This document shows positions 8,929 through 17,333 of a stretch of 64,000 nt of DNA, in pieces. The DNA lies in NCBI RefSeq assembly GCF_004366595.1, contig NZ_SORE01000002.1, positions 186,001 to 250,000 of the forward strand, written 5' to 3'. A program made the position numbers and the translations under genes. The notes under the pieces were generated by a model that searched no databases, had not been told where the DNA came from, and saw only the letters and a program-made list of their open reading frames with translations. Source of the stretch: Paraburkholderia rhizosphaerae (GTDB lineage: Bacteria > Pseudomonadota > Gammaproteobacteria > Burkholderiales > Burkholderiaceae). Each line of letters begins with the position of its first letter. Position 1 is the stretch's first letter.

Positions 8929-9183
8929 AAAAACCTTGCGAAGTGGGCGACGCGGCACGTGTCAGTGACGTTGCGCCCCGCTGCTTATGCGACCCAGACC
9001 ATTCCCTATTCAAACGGCATCCGAAACATTTTACACAATGTGATAGTTTGCGGGATCTATCGGCTTTCGGTCGGGTTATGATGCGTTTTCGTCTGGATGA
9101 CGAACTGTTTTTTGATACGGAATATCAGTATGAGAAGGCCCGTATCAGGCAGTGACTGAAAACGCTCTTGAGGGAGAACCCGA

Positions 9184-9774
9184 ATGAAGAAAGCGATGGG
9201 AGCAGCCGCCTTGCTCGCGATGGCGTATATGGTGCAGCCGGCGTACGCACAAGACTCGCTGGCGAGCACCGCTGAAGGTGTGATCGGTGCGGTGCAGCCT
9301 GTGCATATCCAGGCGAAGATCATCGCCATCGATGCCGCGTCGCGTATGGTCACGCTGCAGGGCGCGGGTGGACGCACCGCGATGATTGTCGTTAGCGACC
9401 AGGTGCCGGGCTTCGACAAGCTGAAAGTAGGCGACAACGTCGACGCGGAATACAAGAACGCATTGCTGGTCACTGCGGAAAAAGTGAAGGGCGCCGACAA
9501 GGGCATTCGCGAGCGTGTCGAATCGCGGGTCTATCAGCCGGCTTCGGGCGGATATCAGTCCGCGCGGCAAATCGAAGTGCTGGCGACGGTCGAGAAGATC
9601 GACCGCAAGAAGCGCACGGTCAAGCTGCGCGGCGCGTATCAGACGCAAACGCTTGATGTCGGCCCCGATGTCGACCTGAAGGATCTGAAGGTTGGCGACA
9701 CGGTGCATGCGGTCTTCGTTTCGGCGGCAGCAGTGAAGATCGCGCCGAGCGGCACATCGACCACTGCGCAGTAA
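9184..9774 (+). CDS. Periplasmic protein with two internal repeats
   Basis: A 196-residue protein with a signal peptide (residues 1-22, cut likely after AYA) and no recognised enzyme motif. The mature part contains two similar beta-rich units: residues 42-95 (AKIIAIDAASRMVTLQG ... LKVGDNVDAEY) and 130-185 (ATVEKIDRKKRTVKLRG ... LKVGDTVHAVF). Each ends in the same LKVGD-x-V pattern, as in OB-like or SH3-like barrels, so the gene arose by internal duplication. A strong ribosome site GGGAGA precedes the ATG, and a clear terminator follows, so it is transcribed alone. Function unknown. Confidence 0.8.
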   Translation: MKKAMGAAALLAMAYMVQPAYAQDSLASTAEGVIGAVQPVHIQAKIIAIDAASRMVTLQGAGGRTAMIVVSDQVPGFDKLKVGDNVDAEYKNALLVTAEKVKGADKGIRERVESRVYQPASGGYQSARQIEVLATVEKIDRKKRTVKLRGAYQTQTLDVGPDVDLKDLKVGDTVHAVFVSAAAVKIAPSGTSTTAQ

Positions 9775-9798
9775 TTCCCAGCGAGACGAGCGAAACCC

Positions 9799-9835
9799 GA
9801 CTGCCACGCAATGTTGCGTGGCAGTCGGTTTTTTT
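9799..9835 (+). terminator. Rho-independent terminator
   Basis: A 12-13 bp stem (GACTGCCACGCAA paired with TTGCGTGGCAGTC, 9799-9826) is followed by a T run at 9829-9835. It ends the repeat-protein gene. Confidence 0.92.
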
Positions 9836-9895
9836 CTGATTCCCTTTTCCTCGTATATCGATCGCCAGACGAAAGACGCGACGCGGCGGCAGCGC

Positions 9896-10294
9896 TCATC
9901 GCGAGTTTGGCGCATGGATATCCAGACTCAACAGCGATAGTCGCTCGAACCAGCGAAACAGCCAGCCTCGCTGTTTGCGCGGGTATGTGGTCAACAGCAG
10001 ACGCGCGGCGACATGGCCATCCGTGCTGATCCATACACGTTCGCCACGTCGCAACTGAATCGGATACCCTGGCTGCACCCAGTAGTCGTACGGTGATTCA
10101 GCACGCGTCAACCACACGCGCTCACTTTTCACGTTCAGTTCACAGTGCGCATCGACTCGCCAGGACAGCGTCGCGCCCGGCTGTACTTCGAAGTGAACGA
10201 CAACTCTTGGCAGTCTCTCCGCGCAGATAAGCGAGACTTCGGAGGTGACGACGTCCGATACGGGATCGGTGAATTGCGGGCTTGCCTGGTTCAT
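9896..10294 (-). CDS. DUF2917-family protein
   Basis: A 132-residue protein resembling DUF2917. It has the beta-rich, cupin-like sequence with LSWRVDAHCELNVKSERVWL and YDYWVQPGYPIQLRRGERVWIS. No catalytic residues or signal peptide are evident. I chose ATG 10294 because GGAGCG lies seven bases upstream; the frame is open to 10348 but lacks a better site. Function unknown. It is separated from the upstream permease gene by a terminator facing the same way. Confidence 0.72.
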   Translation of the reverse strand: MNQASPQFTDPVSDVVTSEVSLICAERLPRVVVHFEVQPGATLSWRVDAHCELNVKSERVWLTRAESPYDYWVQPGYPIQLRRGERVWISTDGHVAARLLLTTYPRKQRGWLFRWFERLSLLSLDIHAPNSR

Positions 10295-10345
10295 GATGCG
10301 CTCCATCGAATGAGCCGGGGAACAGCACAGAAGGAAAGCCGCGCA

Positions 10346-10382
10346 CAAAACAAAAGGCCCCTTCCGTTACCGGCGGGGCCTT
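10346..10382 (-). terminator. Rho-independent terminator, leftward
   Basis: AAGGCCCC (10354-10361) pairs with GGGGCCTT (10375-10382). Reading leftward, the stem is followed by TTTTGTTTTG. It lies between the permease gene and the DUF2917 gene and would end the permease transcript about 210 bases after its stop codon. Confidence 0.85.
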
Positions 10383-10593
10383 GGGACTGTTTCGCTTATT
10401 CAGACTGCTAACGCGCACACGCTCCCATTTGCCCGCCAGAGATGGCTCGCATTGGGTTTGCTACTGCTGCTGCAATGGCAATGGCAATGGCGGTGGAGGT
10501 GAGCGTAAGCATGTCGGCGAGTTTGTCTGGCGACGCGCGGCTTGTCAACACAATCTGTGGCAGAAGTATCGAATTCCGGGTGATCGAATCGGG

Positions 10594-11910
10594 TTATCGG
10601 ATTTTCACGCAGTGCGATACATCGCGTTGATCAGCGTGAGTGGCAACACGCTGGCGAACACGCAGATACAGCAGCGCGCAACCGGTGATCGCGAGCGGCC
10701 ATAGCAGATACCAGCCGGTCGCCGCGCACAGTGCCGCGACCGCGACAAGCGCGACGGCCGCGCAGCGGCGCGCTACGGAGCGCCTGGGCAACAGCCGCAG
10801 CGCGGCGGCGGTGCCCAGCGCATAGACTGCGACGAACGAGCCGGTGGTCAACAGAACGAGCGGCCGCGGCCCAAGCCCGGCAACCACATCGACGCACAGT
10901 GACACCACGGCCAGCCCGGCGATGACCAGCAGACTGCGGCGCGGCACATCGCCCGCGCGACTGCCGGCCGCGAGCCACGTCGGTAGCGCGCCGTCACGCC
11001 CGAGTGCAGCGCCCAGCTTCGCCGCGCCGGCGAAATACGCGTTCATCGTGCCGAGCGTCAATAACAACGCGGCGACGGCCGCCAGCACCTGCACCTTGCC
11101 GCCGAGTCCGGTCGCGAGCAGTTCCGCAAGAGGCGCGTTCGACTTGCCCGCTGCAGGGCCGAGGACCAGCACGCTGGTGGCGGCGACTCCGAGATACAGC
11201 ACCCCGACGACGCATACTGCAATGCCGGTCGCAAGCGGCAGATCGCGCGCTGGGCGGCGGAACTCCGCCGCCAGATGCGTGATCGCTTCCCAGCCGGCGA
11301 AGCTCCACACCAGCAGCGCGGCCGCGGGACCGACGGCGAGCCAGCCATGCGGCGCGAACGGCTGCAAATTCGCGGCGCGCGCATGAGGGGCCGATGCGAT
11401 GATGGCCGCCAGCAGCAGCGCGACGAGTACAGCGGCGAGCATCAACTGCAAACGTCCCGAAACGGTCACGCCCAATGCATTGGCGATGGTGACGATCATC
11501 ATTAGTGCGAGCGCGGTACCGATGACCGTCGTCTGCCCGCCGCCGAATGCCGCGGCCACATAAGCGCCGCCGAACATCGCGGCGGCGGGCGCACCGGCCG
11601 GCACCGCGAAATAGAAGCACCAACCGATCACGGCGGCGGCGCGCGGGCCGAACGCATTGCGCACATAGGTCGACACGCCGCCCGCGTCCGGATAGCGCGC
11701 GCCGAGCGCGGCAAACGTCGCGGCAAGCGGCACCGATAGCAACACGAGCGCGAGCCACGCGATGAGCGATGCGGGCCCGGCGACGTCCGCGGCCAGCGCC
11801 GGCAGCGCGATAACACCGGTGCCGAGCACCGCGCCGATATACAGCGCGGCGCCTTGCATCACGCTCAGGCGTCCGGCACCCGCATGCTGCTGCACAGATG
11901 GCGCGTTCAT
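10594..11910 (-). CDS. APC-family amino-acid transporter (YjeH-like)
   Basis: A 438-residue inner-membrane transporter with about 12 hydrophobic segments and the APC-family N terminus (LYIGAVLGTGVIALPALAA at residues 23-41). It resembles the YjeH branch, which exports methionine and branched-chain amino acids, but the substrate and direction cannot be told from sequence. Its ATG overlaps the stop of the upstream monooxygenase-fold gene (ATGA), so the two are co-transcribed and translationally coupled. A leftward terminator follows at 10346-10382. Confidence 0.83.
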   Translation of the reverse strand: MNAPSVQQHAGAGRLSVMQGAALYIGAVLGTGVIALPALAADVAGPASLIAWLALVLLSVPLAATFAALGARYPDAGGVSTYVRNAFGPRAAAVIGWCFYFAVPAGAPAAAMFGGAYVAAAFGGGQTTVIGTALALMMIVTIANALGVTVSGRLQLMLAAVLVALLLAAIIASAPHARAANLQPFAPHGWLAVGPAAALLVWSFAGWEAITHLAAEFRRPARDLPLATGIAVCVVGVLYLGVAATSVLVLGPAAGKSNAPLAELLATGLGGKVQVLAAVAALLLTLGTMNAYFAGAAKLGAALGRDGALPTWLAAGSRAGDVPRRSLLVIAGLAVVSLCVDVVAGLGPRPLVLLTTGSFVAVYALGTAAALRLLPRRSVARRCAAVALVAVAALCAATGWYLLWPLAITGCALLYLRVRQRVATHADQRDVSHCVKIR

Positions 11911-12230
11911 GCGAGCAACGCGTCGTGATTGCGGTCCGCGCGCACCGCCTGCCAGATCGTGACCTCGCGCGGCTTCACCAGCAGATCAGGCAGCGCTTCG
12001 TGATACGCCTGGCGATAGGGACGATTCAGCTGCTCTTCCAGCACGTCCTCGTGGCTTTCCCAAGTTTCGTAGAGCATCAGCCGGTGTGGACAGTCCGGAT
12101 CGCGATGCAGCGTCGCCTGATGGAAATTCGGCTCGTCGCGCATCGCATCGAGCACGCCGTTCAACAGGTTCATAAAACGATCGAGCTTGTCCGGGATGAC
12201 CTGAAAACGAATTACGTAAGTTACCGACAT
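11907..12230 (-). CDS. Putative quinol monooxygenase, ABM domain
   Basis: A 107-residue protein of the antibiotic-biosynthesis-monooxygenase (dimeric alpha/beta barrel) fold, like YgiN. Features are YVIRFQVIPDKLDRFMNLL at the N terminus and LMLYETWESHEDVLEEQL in the middle. Such proteins oxidise quinols or small aromatics without a metal. The start at 12230 is set by AAGGAG. It overlaps the transporter gene downstream and is divergent from a WYL regulator, which probably controls both. Confidence 0.82.
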   Translation of the reverse strand: MSVTYVIRFQVIPDKLDRFMNLLNGVLDAMRDEPNFHQATLHRDPDCPHRLMLYETWESHEDVLEEQLNRPYRQAYHEALPDLLVKPREVTIWQAVRADRNHDALLA

Positions 12231-12282
12231 ATCGCAACTCCTTAACATCGCGCGTCATGTCACCCGTTATACTCGCCAATAG

Positions 12283-12299
12283 CTGACAACCGATGTCAG
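12283..12299. promoter_or_regulatory. Inverted repeat, candidate operator of the WYL regulator
   Basis: CTGACA, five bases, TGTCAG: a perfect 6-bp inverted repeat in the 91-bp space between the divergent monooxygenase and WYL-regulator genes, 23 bases before the regulator's start codon. Autoregulation and control of the monooxygenase-transporter pair are inferred. Confidence 0.6.
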
Positions 12300-12321
12300 G
12301 ATTTCTTTTCGGAGACCACAA

Positions 12322-13296
12322 TTGCGCCCAAGCCGGCTGGTGTCGATGCTGCTGCTGCTTCAGGTCAAAGGCCGCGTGACCGCGCAGGCGCTGGCCGAAG
12401 AATTCGACGTGTCGGTGCGCACCGTGTACCGCGATATCGATCAGCTGAGCGCGGCGGGCGTGCCGGTCTATGCCGATCGCGGGCCGGGCGGCGGATTCGC
12501 GCTGCTCGACGGCTACCGCGCGCGGCTGACCGGCATCACGAAGGCGGAGGCCGAGACGCTGTCGATCGCGGGTCTCGCGGGCGCCGCGACCGATCTCGGG
12601 TTGTCCGAGCAATTGCGCGCGGCGCAACTGAAGCTGGTCACGGCGCTGCCCGATGCGTCGCCTGATGCATCGCGGATCGGTTCACGGCTGCATATCGACC
12701 CGGTCGGGTGGTACCGGCGGCCTGCGCAGGTGCCTCATCTGACGCTGCTTGCGGGCGCGGTATGGGACCAGAAGCGGATCGCGATGCAGTACCAGAGTCT
12801 GGCGTCGCCGAACCCCGGCGACGGCGAACCCGAGCGGATTCGCGATCCGCTGGGTCTCGTGCTGAAGGGCGGCGACTGGTATCTGGTCGCGCGGGCGCGC
12901 ACGCAGCTGCGCGTCTACAAAGTGGCGAACATCATGCATCTCGCCGTGCTCGACGAGACATTCGAGCGGCCGGCCGGCTTCGATTTGCGCGCCGAATGGG
13001 CGGGCTCGGTGGCGGCGTTCGAAAAGAGCCTGCTGAAGAACGTCGCGCGACTGCGCCTGTCGCAGGAGGGCATGCTGCGGTTGAGCCGGCTCGGCGCCGC
13101 GGCGGCCGAACAGGCGCAAAGCGCGCCTCCGGACGACGATGGCTGGCAGGAAGTCACGCTGCCCGTCGAGCAGTTCGACTATGCAGCCGAGCAATTGCTC
13201 GGCTTCGCCGGACACGTCGAAGTGCTCGATCCGCCCGAACTGCGCGCGCGGCTCAGGCGTCTCGCGCAGCACATCGCGACGCTCAACGCCGGATAG
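12322..13296 (+). CDS. YafY-type regulator, HTH plus WYL domain
   Basis: A 324-residue regulator with an N-terminal DeoR-like helix-turn-helix (residues 1-60; AEEFDVSVRTVYRDIDQL) and a central to C-terminal WYL domain (about 140-320). The family GGDWYLVARAR and YKVANI segments mark the WYL part. The start codon is TTG, supported by CGGAGA upstream and by alignment with the family N terminus RPSRLVSMLLLLQ. It is divergent from the monooxygenase-transporter pair, with an inverted repeat between. WYL regulators often sense small ligands or DNA damage signals; the ligand here is unknown. Confidence 0.85.
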   Translation: MRPSRLVSMLLLLQVKGRVTAQALAEEFDVSVRTVYRDIDQLSAAGVPVYADRGPGGGFALLDGYRARLTGITKAEAETLSIAGLAGAATDLGLSEQLRAAQLKLVTALPDASPDASRIGSRLHIDPVGWYRRPAQVPHLTLLAGAVWDQKRIAMQYQSLASPNPGDGEPERIRDPLGLVLKGGDWYLVARARTQLRVYKVANIMHLAVLDETFERPAGFDLRAEWAGSVAAFEKSLLKNVARLRLSQEGMLRLSRLGAAAAEQAQSAPPDDDGWQEVTLPVEQFDYAAEQLLGFAGHVEVLDPPELRARLRRLAQHIATLNAG

Positions 13297-13456
13297 AGCG
13301 GGCGTTCGGTGGCATGCGGCGTTCTGTCACGTTTCTTTTCTGCCAACTAAACTGTGATTCAAGCCAACCCGGCAAAGTGTGCCTCCTGGCCCGGCACAGG
13401 TCCTGTACTGTTGATCCTGTAGAGCCGCGCATACGCGCGGCGGCATTGGAGGCATC

Positions 13457-13663
13457 ATGGAACTGCTCTTTCTGGCCCTGGCGACCGTTGGGTTCGGCGC
13501 ATGGACGACCTATCTTCTGGCGACCAACATCCCGCAAAAACTGCTGTCGCGCGCGGCACGCCACGGGCGCTACGCGGACCTCACCGGCGCGCAAGCCGTT
13601 GACGCGCAAGAAGCGGGGCGCCCACGCCGTCGCTACAGCCGCAGCAAGCTGGCCGAGCAATAA
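13457..13663 (+). CDS. Small single-span membrane protein
   Basis: A 68-residue protein with one N-terminal transmembrane segment (about residues 2-23) and a basic soluble tail ending in RRRYSRSKLAEQ. The ATG follows TTGGAGG, a strong ribosome site, which supports translation. No family was recognised. It lies between the WYL regulator and convergent acoR. Confidence 0.65.
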   Translation: MELLFLALATVGFGAWTTYLLATNIPQKLLSRAARHGRYADLTGAQAVDAQEAGRPRRRYSRSKLAEQ

Positions 13664-13712
13664 AAGCCCGCGTGAGCGGAACATGAGCGGACACCAGGCG
13701 CGACACCAGCCA

Positions 13713-15695
13713 CTAGCTGCGATGCGGCCCGACGATGCCCAGCTTTGCGATGCGACGGTACAGTGTCGCGCGCGACATGCCGAGTGCCTGCGCGGCCGCG
13801 TTCGGGTGCCATTGGTGGCGCGCCAGCGCGTCGACAATCCTTGCGCGTTCGTCGCCGACATTCGCGAGCGACGGGATCGCGGCGTCGCCGGGCGCCAGCA
13901 CGGAGGCAATATCGGGCGAAAGATGGCGCAATTCGACGCGCGCCGAATCGCACACCGCACACGCATAGCGCAATACGTTGCGTAGTTGACGGATATTGCC
14001 GGGCCAGGCGAAGCCGCATAGCCGCCCGGCCAGACGCGGATCGAGCGTCAGTGCGTGGCCGGCGACTTGCGCTTCTTCTTCGAATACCTCTTGTACGACA
14101 TCGAGCACGTCTGCGCGCTCGCGTAGTGGCGGCATCTGTAGTGTCGCGCCGCTCAACCGGTAGTACAGATCTTCACGAAACGCACCGTCAGCGACCATGC
14201 GCGACAGATCGCGGTGCGTCGCGCAGATCACATCGATATCGACGCGCACCGGCGTGTCGCCGCCAAGCGGCATTACCTCCCCTTCGGCTAGCACACGCAA
14301 AAGACGTGTCTGCAGACTCAGTGGCATGTCGCCGATCTCATCGAGAAACAGCGTACCGGTATGCGCGAGCGCGATCTTGCCGCGCGCGCCGCGCGTGCGC
14401 GCACCGGTGAACGCGCCGGGCGCATAGCCAAACAACTCGCTCTCGATCAACGATTCCGGAATCGCGCCGCAATTGACGGCGACAAATGGCCGTGCGCGTC
14501 GGCTTCCGGCGTCATGCAGCGCATGCGCGAACACTTCCTTGCCGACGCCGGTTTCGCCGAGGATCAGGATCGGCAGCCGTTTGCCCGCGATGCGCAGCGC
14601 GACTTCCGCGTTGTGCGCAATGCGCGCGTCGCGGCTGCGCAGGAAGCGGCCGAGCGCGCCGAGGTCGCGCCGCGCGTAAGCGTCGGCGTTGGCATGGGCA
14701 TGATGGCCCGTACCGCCACTGTCGACGCGCGTTGCCGAAACCGTCGCTTGCGTCGCGCGCGACGAACGCCGCAGCGGTTCGCGAATACGCGCATGCAGCA
14801 CCGCGCCGCTCGCACGCAAACGCAGCGGCACAATCGTGTCGCTGCGCGCGACGTCATGCAGATGAAGCGCGGACGTATCGAAGATCTCGTCGATATGGCG
14901 AGGCCCCCGCAAGCCCGCGATGCATTCCTGCGCCCTCCGGTTCGACGCGGCGATATTCCCGCATTCGTCGAATGCGATCAGCACTTCGGGCTGCGCTTCG
15001 ACGAAGTTGCGGCTCTGGTGGCCGAACAGTACCCAATGCTGCGCGGTCTGGTTCAGCAAGTAGCCGTCTTCGATCAGCGCCGCGCTTTGCCGCACGAGCT
15101 GATACACGAGCCGCTGGCTGTCGCGATTGTCCGGCGACGTCACCGCCGATGCGTCGAGCACGCCGATCAATTCGCCGGTCGGCGCGAAGATTGGCGATGC
15201 GCTACAGGTCAGCGTCGTGAAGGCCGCGCGGAAATGATCGATCTTATGCACGATGATCGGCGCGAGATCGGTCAGCACATTCGCGACCGCGCAGGTACCT
15301 TCCTCCTGTTCCGACCAGCATGAGCCGATATAAAGTCCCGCATGTTTGAAATGGCTGCGCCGGTCGCGGTCGATCCGGTAATCGATGGTCACGCCGTGCG
15401 CGTCGGTCAGCATCACGCAATAGTCGGCGACGCGAATCATCTCGTGCAGTCGCGTCAGGCATTGTCCGGACGCGCGCAGAAAGGCTTCTTCCTTGCCTTG
15501 CACCTCGCGCAATTCCGCAGACGTAAGCACGCGCGGCCCGATCACCGAGCCCGGATCGAGCCGGTATTGCTCATACGAGCGCTGCCACGACGACACCAGT
15601 CGCTGCGCATCGGGCGCGCCGGCCGGCGCGGGCAGGCGTCCTTCGATAGCACCGCGTACACGATCGATGTGCTGCGTTTGAGCGACGTAGGGCAT
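13713..15695 (-). CDS. acoR: Sigma-54 dependent activator AcoR
   Basis: A 660-residue enhancer-binding protein for acetoin catabolism. Order of domains: N-terminal GAF-like sensor region (about 60-320), AAA+ domain (about 370-600) with Walker A GETGVGKE, the sigma-54-contacting GAFTGA motif in GYAPGAFTGART, Walker B GTLFLDEIGD, and a C-terminal Fis-type helix-turn-helix (AAAQALGMSRATLYRRIAKLG). It is divergent from acoXABC, whose promoter has sigma-54 elements, so it very likely activates that operon in response to acetoin. The start at 15695 gives the usual MPYVAQ-type N terminus. Confidence 0.93.
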   Translation of the reverse strand: MPYVAQTQHIDRVRGAIEGRLPAPAGAPDAQRLVSSWQRSYEQYRLDPGSVIGPRVLTSAELREVQGKEEAFLRASGQCLTRLHEMIRVADYCVMLTDAHGVTIDYRIDRDRRSHFKHAGLYIGSCWSEQEEGTCAVANVLTDLAPIIVHKIDHFRAAFTTLTCSASPIFAPTGELIGVLDASAVTSPDNRDSQRLVYQLVRQSAALIEDGYLLNQTAQHWVLFGHQSRNFVEAQPEVLIAFDECGNIAASNRRAQECIAGLRGPRHIDEIFDTSALHLHDVARSDTIVPLRLRASGAVLHARIREPLRRSSRATQATVSATRVDSGGTGHHAHANADAYARRDLGALGRFLRSRDARIAHNAEVALRIAGKRLPILILGETGVGKEVFAHALHDAGSRRARPFVAVNCGAIPESLIESELFGYAPGAFTGARTRGARGKIALAHTGTLFLDEIGDMPLSLQTRLLRVLAEGEVMPLGGDTPVRVDIDVICATHRDLSRMVADGAFREDLYYRLSGATLQMPPLRERADVLDVVQEVFEEEAQVAGHALTLDPRLAGRLCGFAWPGNIRQLRNVLRYACAVCDSARVELRHLSPDIASVLAPGDAAIPSLANVGDERARIVDALARHQWHPNAAAQALGMSRATLYRRIAKLGIVGPHRS

Positions 15696-15781
15696 GTTCG
15701 GCTCCCGTCAGGCGGCGCATGCTGGAGTGGGAACTTCTTGTAGCACATCTATTGCGCGCAATCACACCGCATTGCAGCACG

Positions 15782-15806
15782 TGAGACGGATGAGACGTTC
15801 GTCTCA
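15782..15806. promoter_or_regulatory. Candidate AcoR upstream activating site
   Basis: TGAGACG at 15782-15788, repeated at 15791-15797, then the inverted copy CGTCTCA at 15800-15806 with a two-base centre. It lies about 235 bases upstream of the sigma-54 promoter and about 90 bases from acoR, as expected for an enhancer. A further half site, TGAGACA, is at 15916-15922. Confidence 0.65.
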
Positions 15807-16040
15807 GCGTCGCGTGTGACAGTGCGTACGCCGCGAATTGCGCCCGAAACGCACGGCGACGTTGGCACCGACGATCGATGCATATCGTTCGGAATGCTTC
15901 GCGTGCGTATCAGCGTGAGACACCTTCACGTTCTCGCACTGCGTCATGTCCTGTTTGCAAACCGGTCGATACGCTCGCGCGAATGGCTGCGAAGCTTGGC
16001 GGGCGCGGTTCCGCGTCGGTCAACGGACGCGCGAAAAAAA

Positions 16041-16056
16041 TGGCATGGGCTTTGCA
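16041..16056 (+). promoter_or_regulatory. Sigma-54 promoter of the aco operon
   Basis: TGGCATGGGCTTTGCA matches the -24/-12 consensus TGGCAC-N5-TTGCA, with GG and GC at the required spacing. It lies about 100 bases before acoX and near the AcoR-type gene, so it is very likely the acetoin operon promoter. Confidence 0.85.
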
Positions 16057-16158
16057 GTATTGCGCTTGGTCAAAACGGCGCGGCGTGCTGTATGCATTGA
16101 GCCTCATGTCGCGACCTTCGATAAGTTGCCGCACTCACGCGGTTCAGGAGACAAGCCC

Positions 16159-17214
16159 TTGCCATCGCCCATCACGGTTGGCGTGATCGCGAACCCTGCA
16201 TCCGGACGCGACATCCGCCGGCTGACGACCCATGCATCTGTTTTCCCGACGGCCGAAAAGGCAAACATGGTCGTCCGTCTGCTCGCGGGGCTTGGCATGC
16301 TGGGCCACGGCCGCGTGCTGACGCTGCGCGACAAGACCGGCGTCGCCGCGCTGCTGCGCCGTGCACTCGACACGCATGCGGCGCTCGGCAACCCCGAGCA
16401 TTGGCCCGATGTCGAGTTCCTCGAGCTGCCGATTACCGACAGCGTCACGGATACGCATAACGGCGTCGATCGCATGGTGCATGCGGGCGTCGATCTGATC
16501 GCGGTGCTCGGCGGCGACGGCACGCATCGGGCGGTGGCCGCGCATTGCGGCAGCGTGCCGCTGCTGACGCTTTCCACCGGCACCAACAACGCGTTCCCCG
16601 AGATGCGCGAAGCGACCGTTGCGGGCCTCGCCGGCGCGCTGGTCGCCGCGGGCGTGGTGCCGCCCGACGTCGCGTTGACGCGCAACAAGCGGTTGGTCGT
16701 GCGTTGCGTCGCCGGGCCGAATCGCGGCCGCGAAGAGATTGCGCTGGTCGACGTCTGCGTAAGCCGGCAGCGTTTCATCGGCGCGCGCGCGGTGTCCGAG
16801 CCAGCGGATATCGAATCGCTGTTTCTCACGTTCGCGTCGCCGGACGGTATTGGCCTGTCGTCGATCGGCGGCGCGTGGGCGCCGGTCGAGCGCAGCGCAT
16901 CGCACGGTTTGCACCTGACGTTCGCGCGTAACGGAGAAGCCGGGGTGCCGATCTTCGCGCCGCTCGCGCCGGGCCGCGTCGAGCAGGTGACGATGCGCAC
17001 CTGCGATCGGCTCGAAGTCGGCGAATGGCTGCCGCTCGATGCGGGCCGCGGCACGCTTGCGTTCGACGGCGAACGTGAAATCGAAATAGAGCGCGACGAT
17101 CGCTATGAGATCGCGCTGGATTGGGCCGGGCCGTTGACGGTCGACGTGGGCCGCACGCTGCGTTTCTCGGCGTCGCGGCAGTTGATGCGCGAGATGGCCG
17201 CGCAGCGCGGATGA
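16159..17214 (+). CDS. acoX: AcoX, NAD-kinase-like protein
   Basis: A 351-residue protein of the AcoX family, related to ATP-NAD kinases: GVIANPASGRDIRR at residues 8-21 and the diacylglycerol/NAD-kinase motif GGDGTHR at 118-124. AcoX is the first gene of many acetoin operons; its exact role is not established. I chose TTG at 16159 because AGGAG ends eight bases upstream and it gives the family N terminus; the frame is open farther upstream without family similarity. First gene after the sigma-54 promoter at 16041-16056. Confidence 0.88.
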   Translation: MPSPITVGVIANPASGRDIRRLTTHASVFPTAEKANMVVRLLAGLGMLGHGRVLTLRDKTGVAALLRRALDTHAALGNPEHWPDVEFLELPITDSVTDTHNGVDRMVHAGVDLIAVLGGDGTHRAVAAHCGSVPLLTLSTGTNNAFPEMREATVAGLAGALVAAGVVPPDVALTRNKRLVVRCVAGPNRGREEIALVDVCVSRQRFIGARAVSEPADIESLFLTFASPDGIGLSSIGGAWAPVERSASHGLHLTFARNGEAGVPIFAPLAPGRVEQVTMRTCDRLEVGEWLPLDAGRGTLAFDGEREIEIERDDRYEIALDWAGPLTVDVGRTLRFSASRQLMREMAAQRG

Positions 17215-17333
17215 CGGATGCGGTTTGCGCCGCCACCGCTCACGCGCTGCCTGCTGCCGTGTTTGTGTTTGCGACGTGTGAACCGTTCGCGTCGGGTTCG
17301 CGATCGGTATGACCAATGGAAAGGAGACACACC

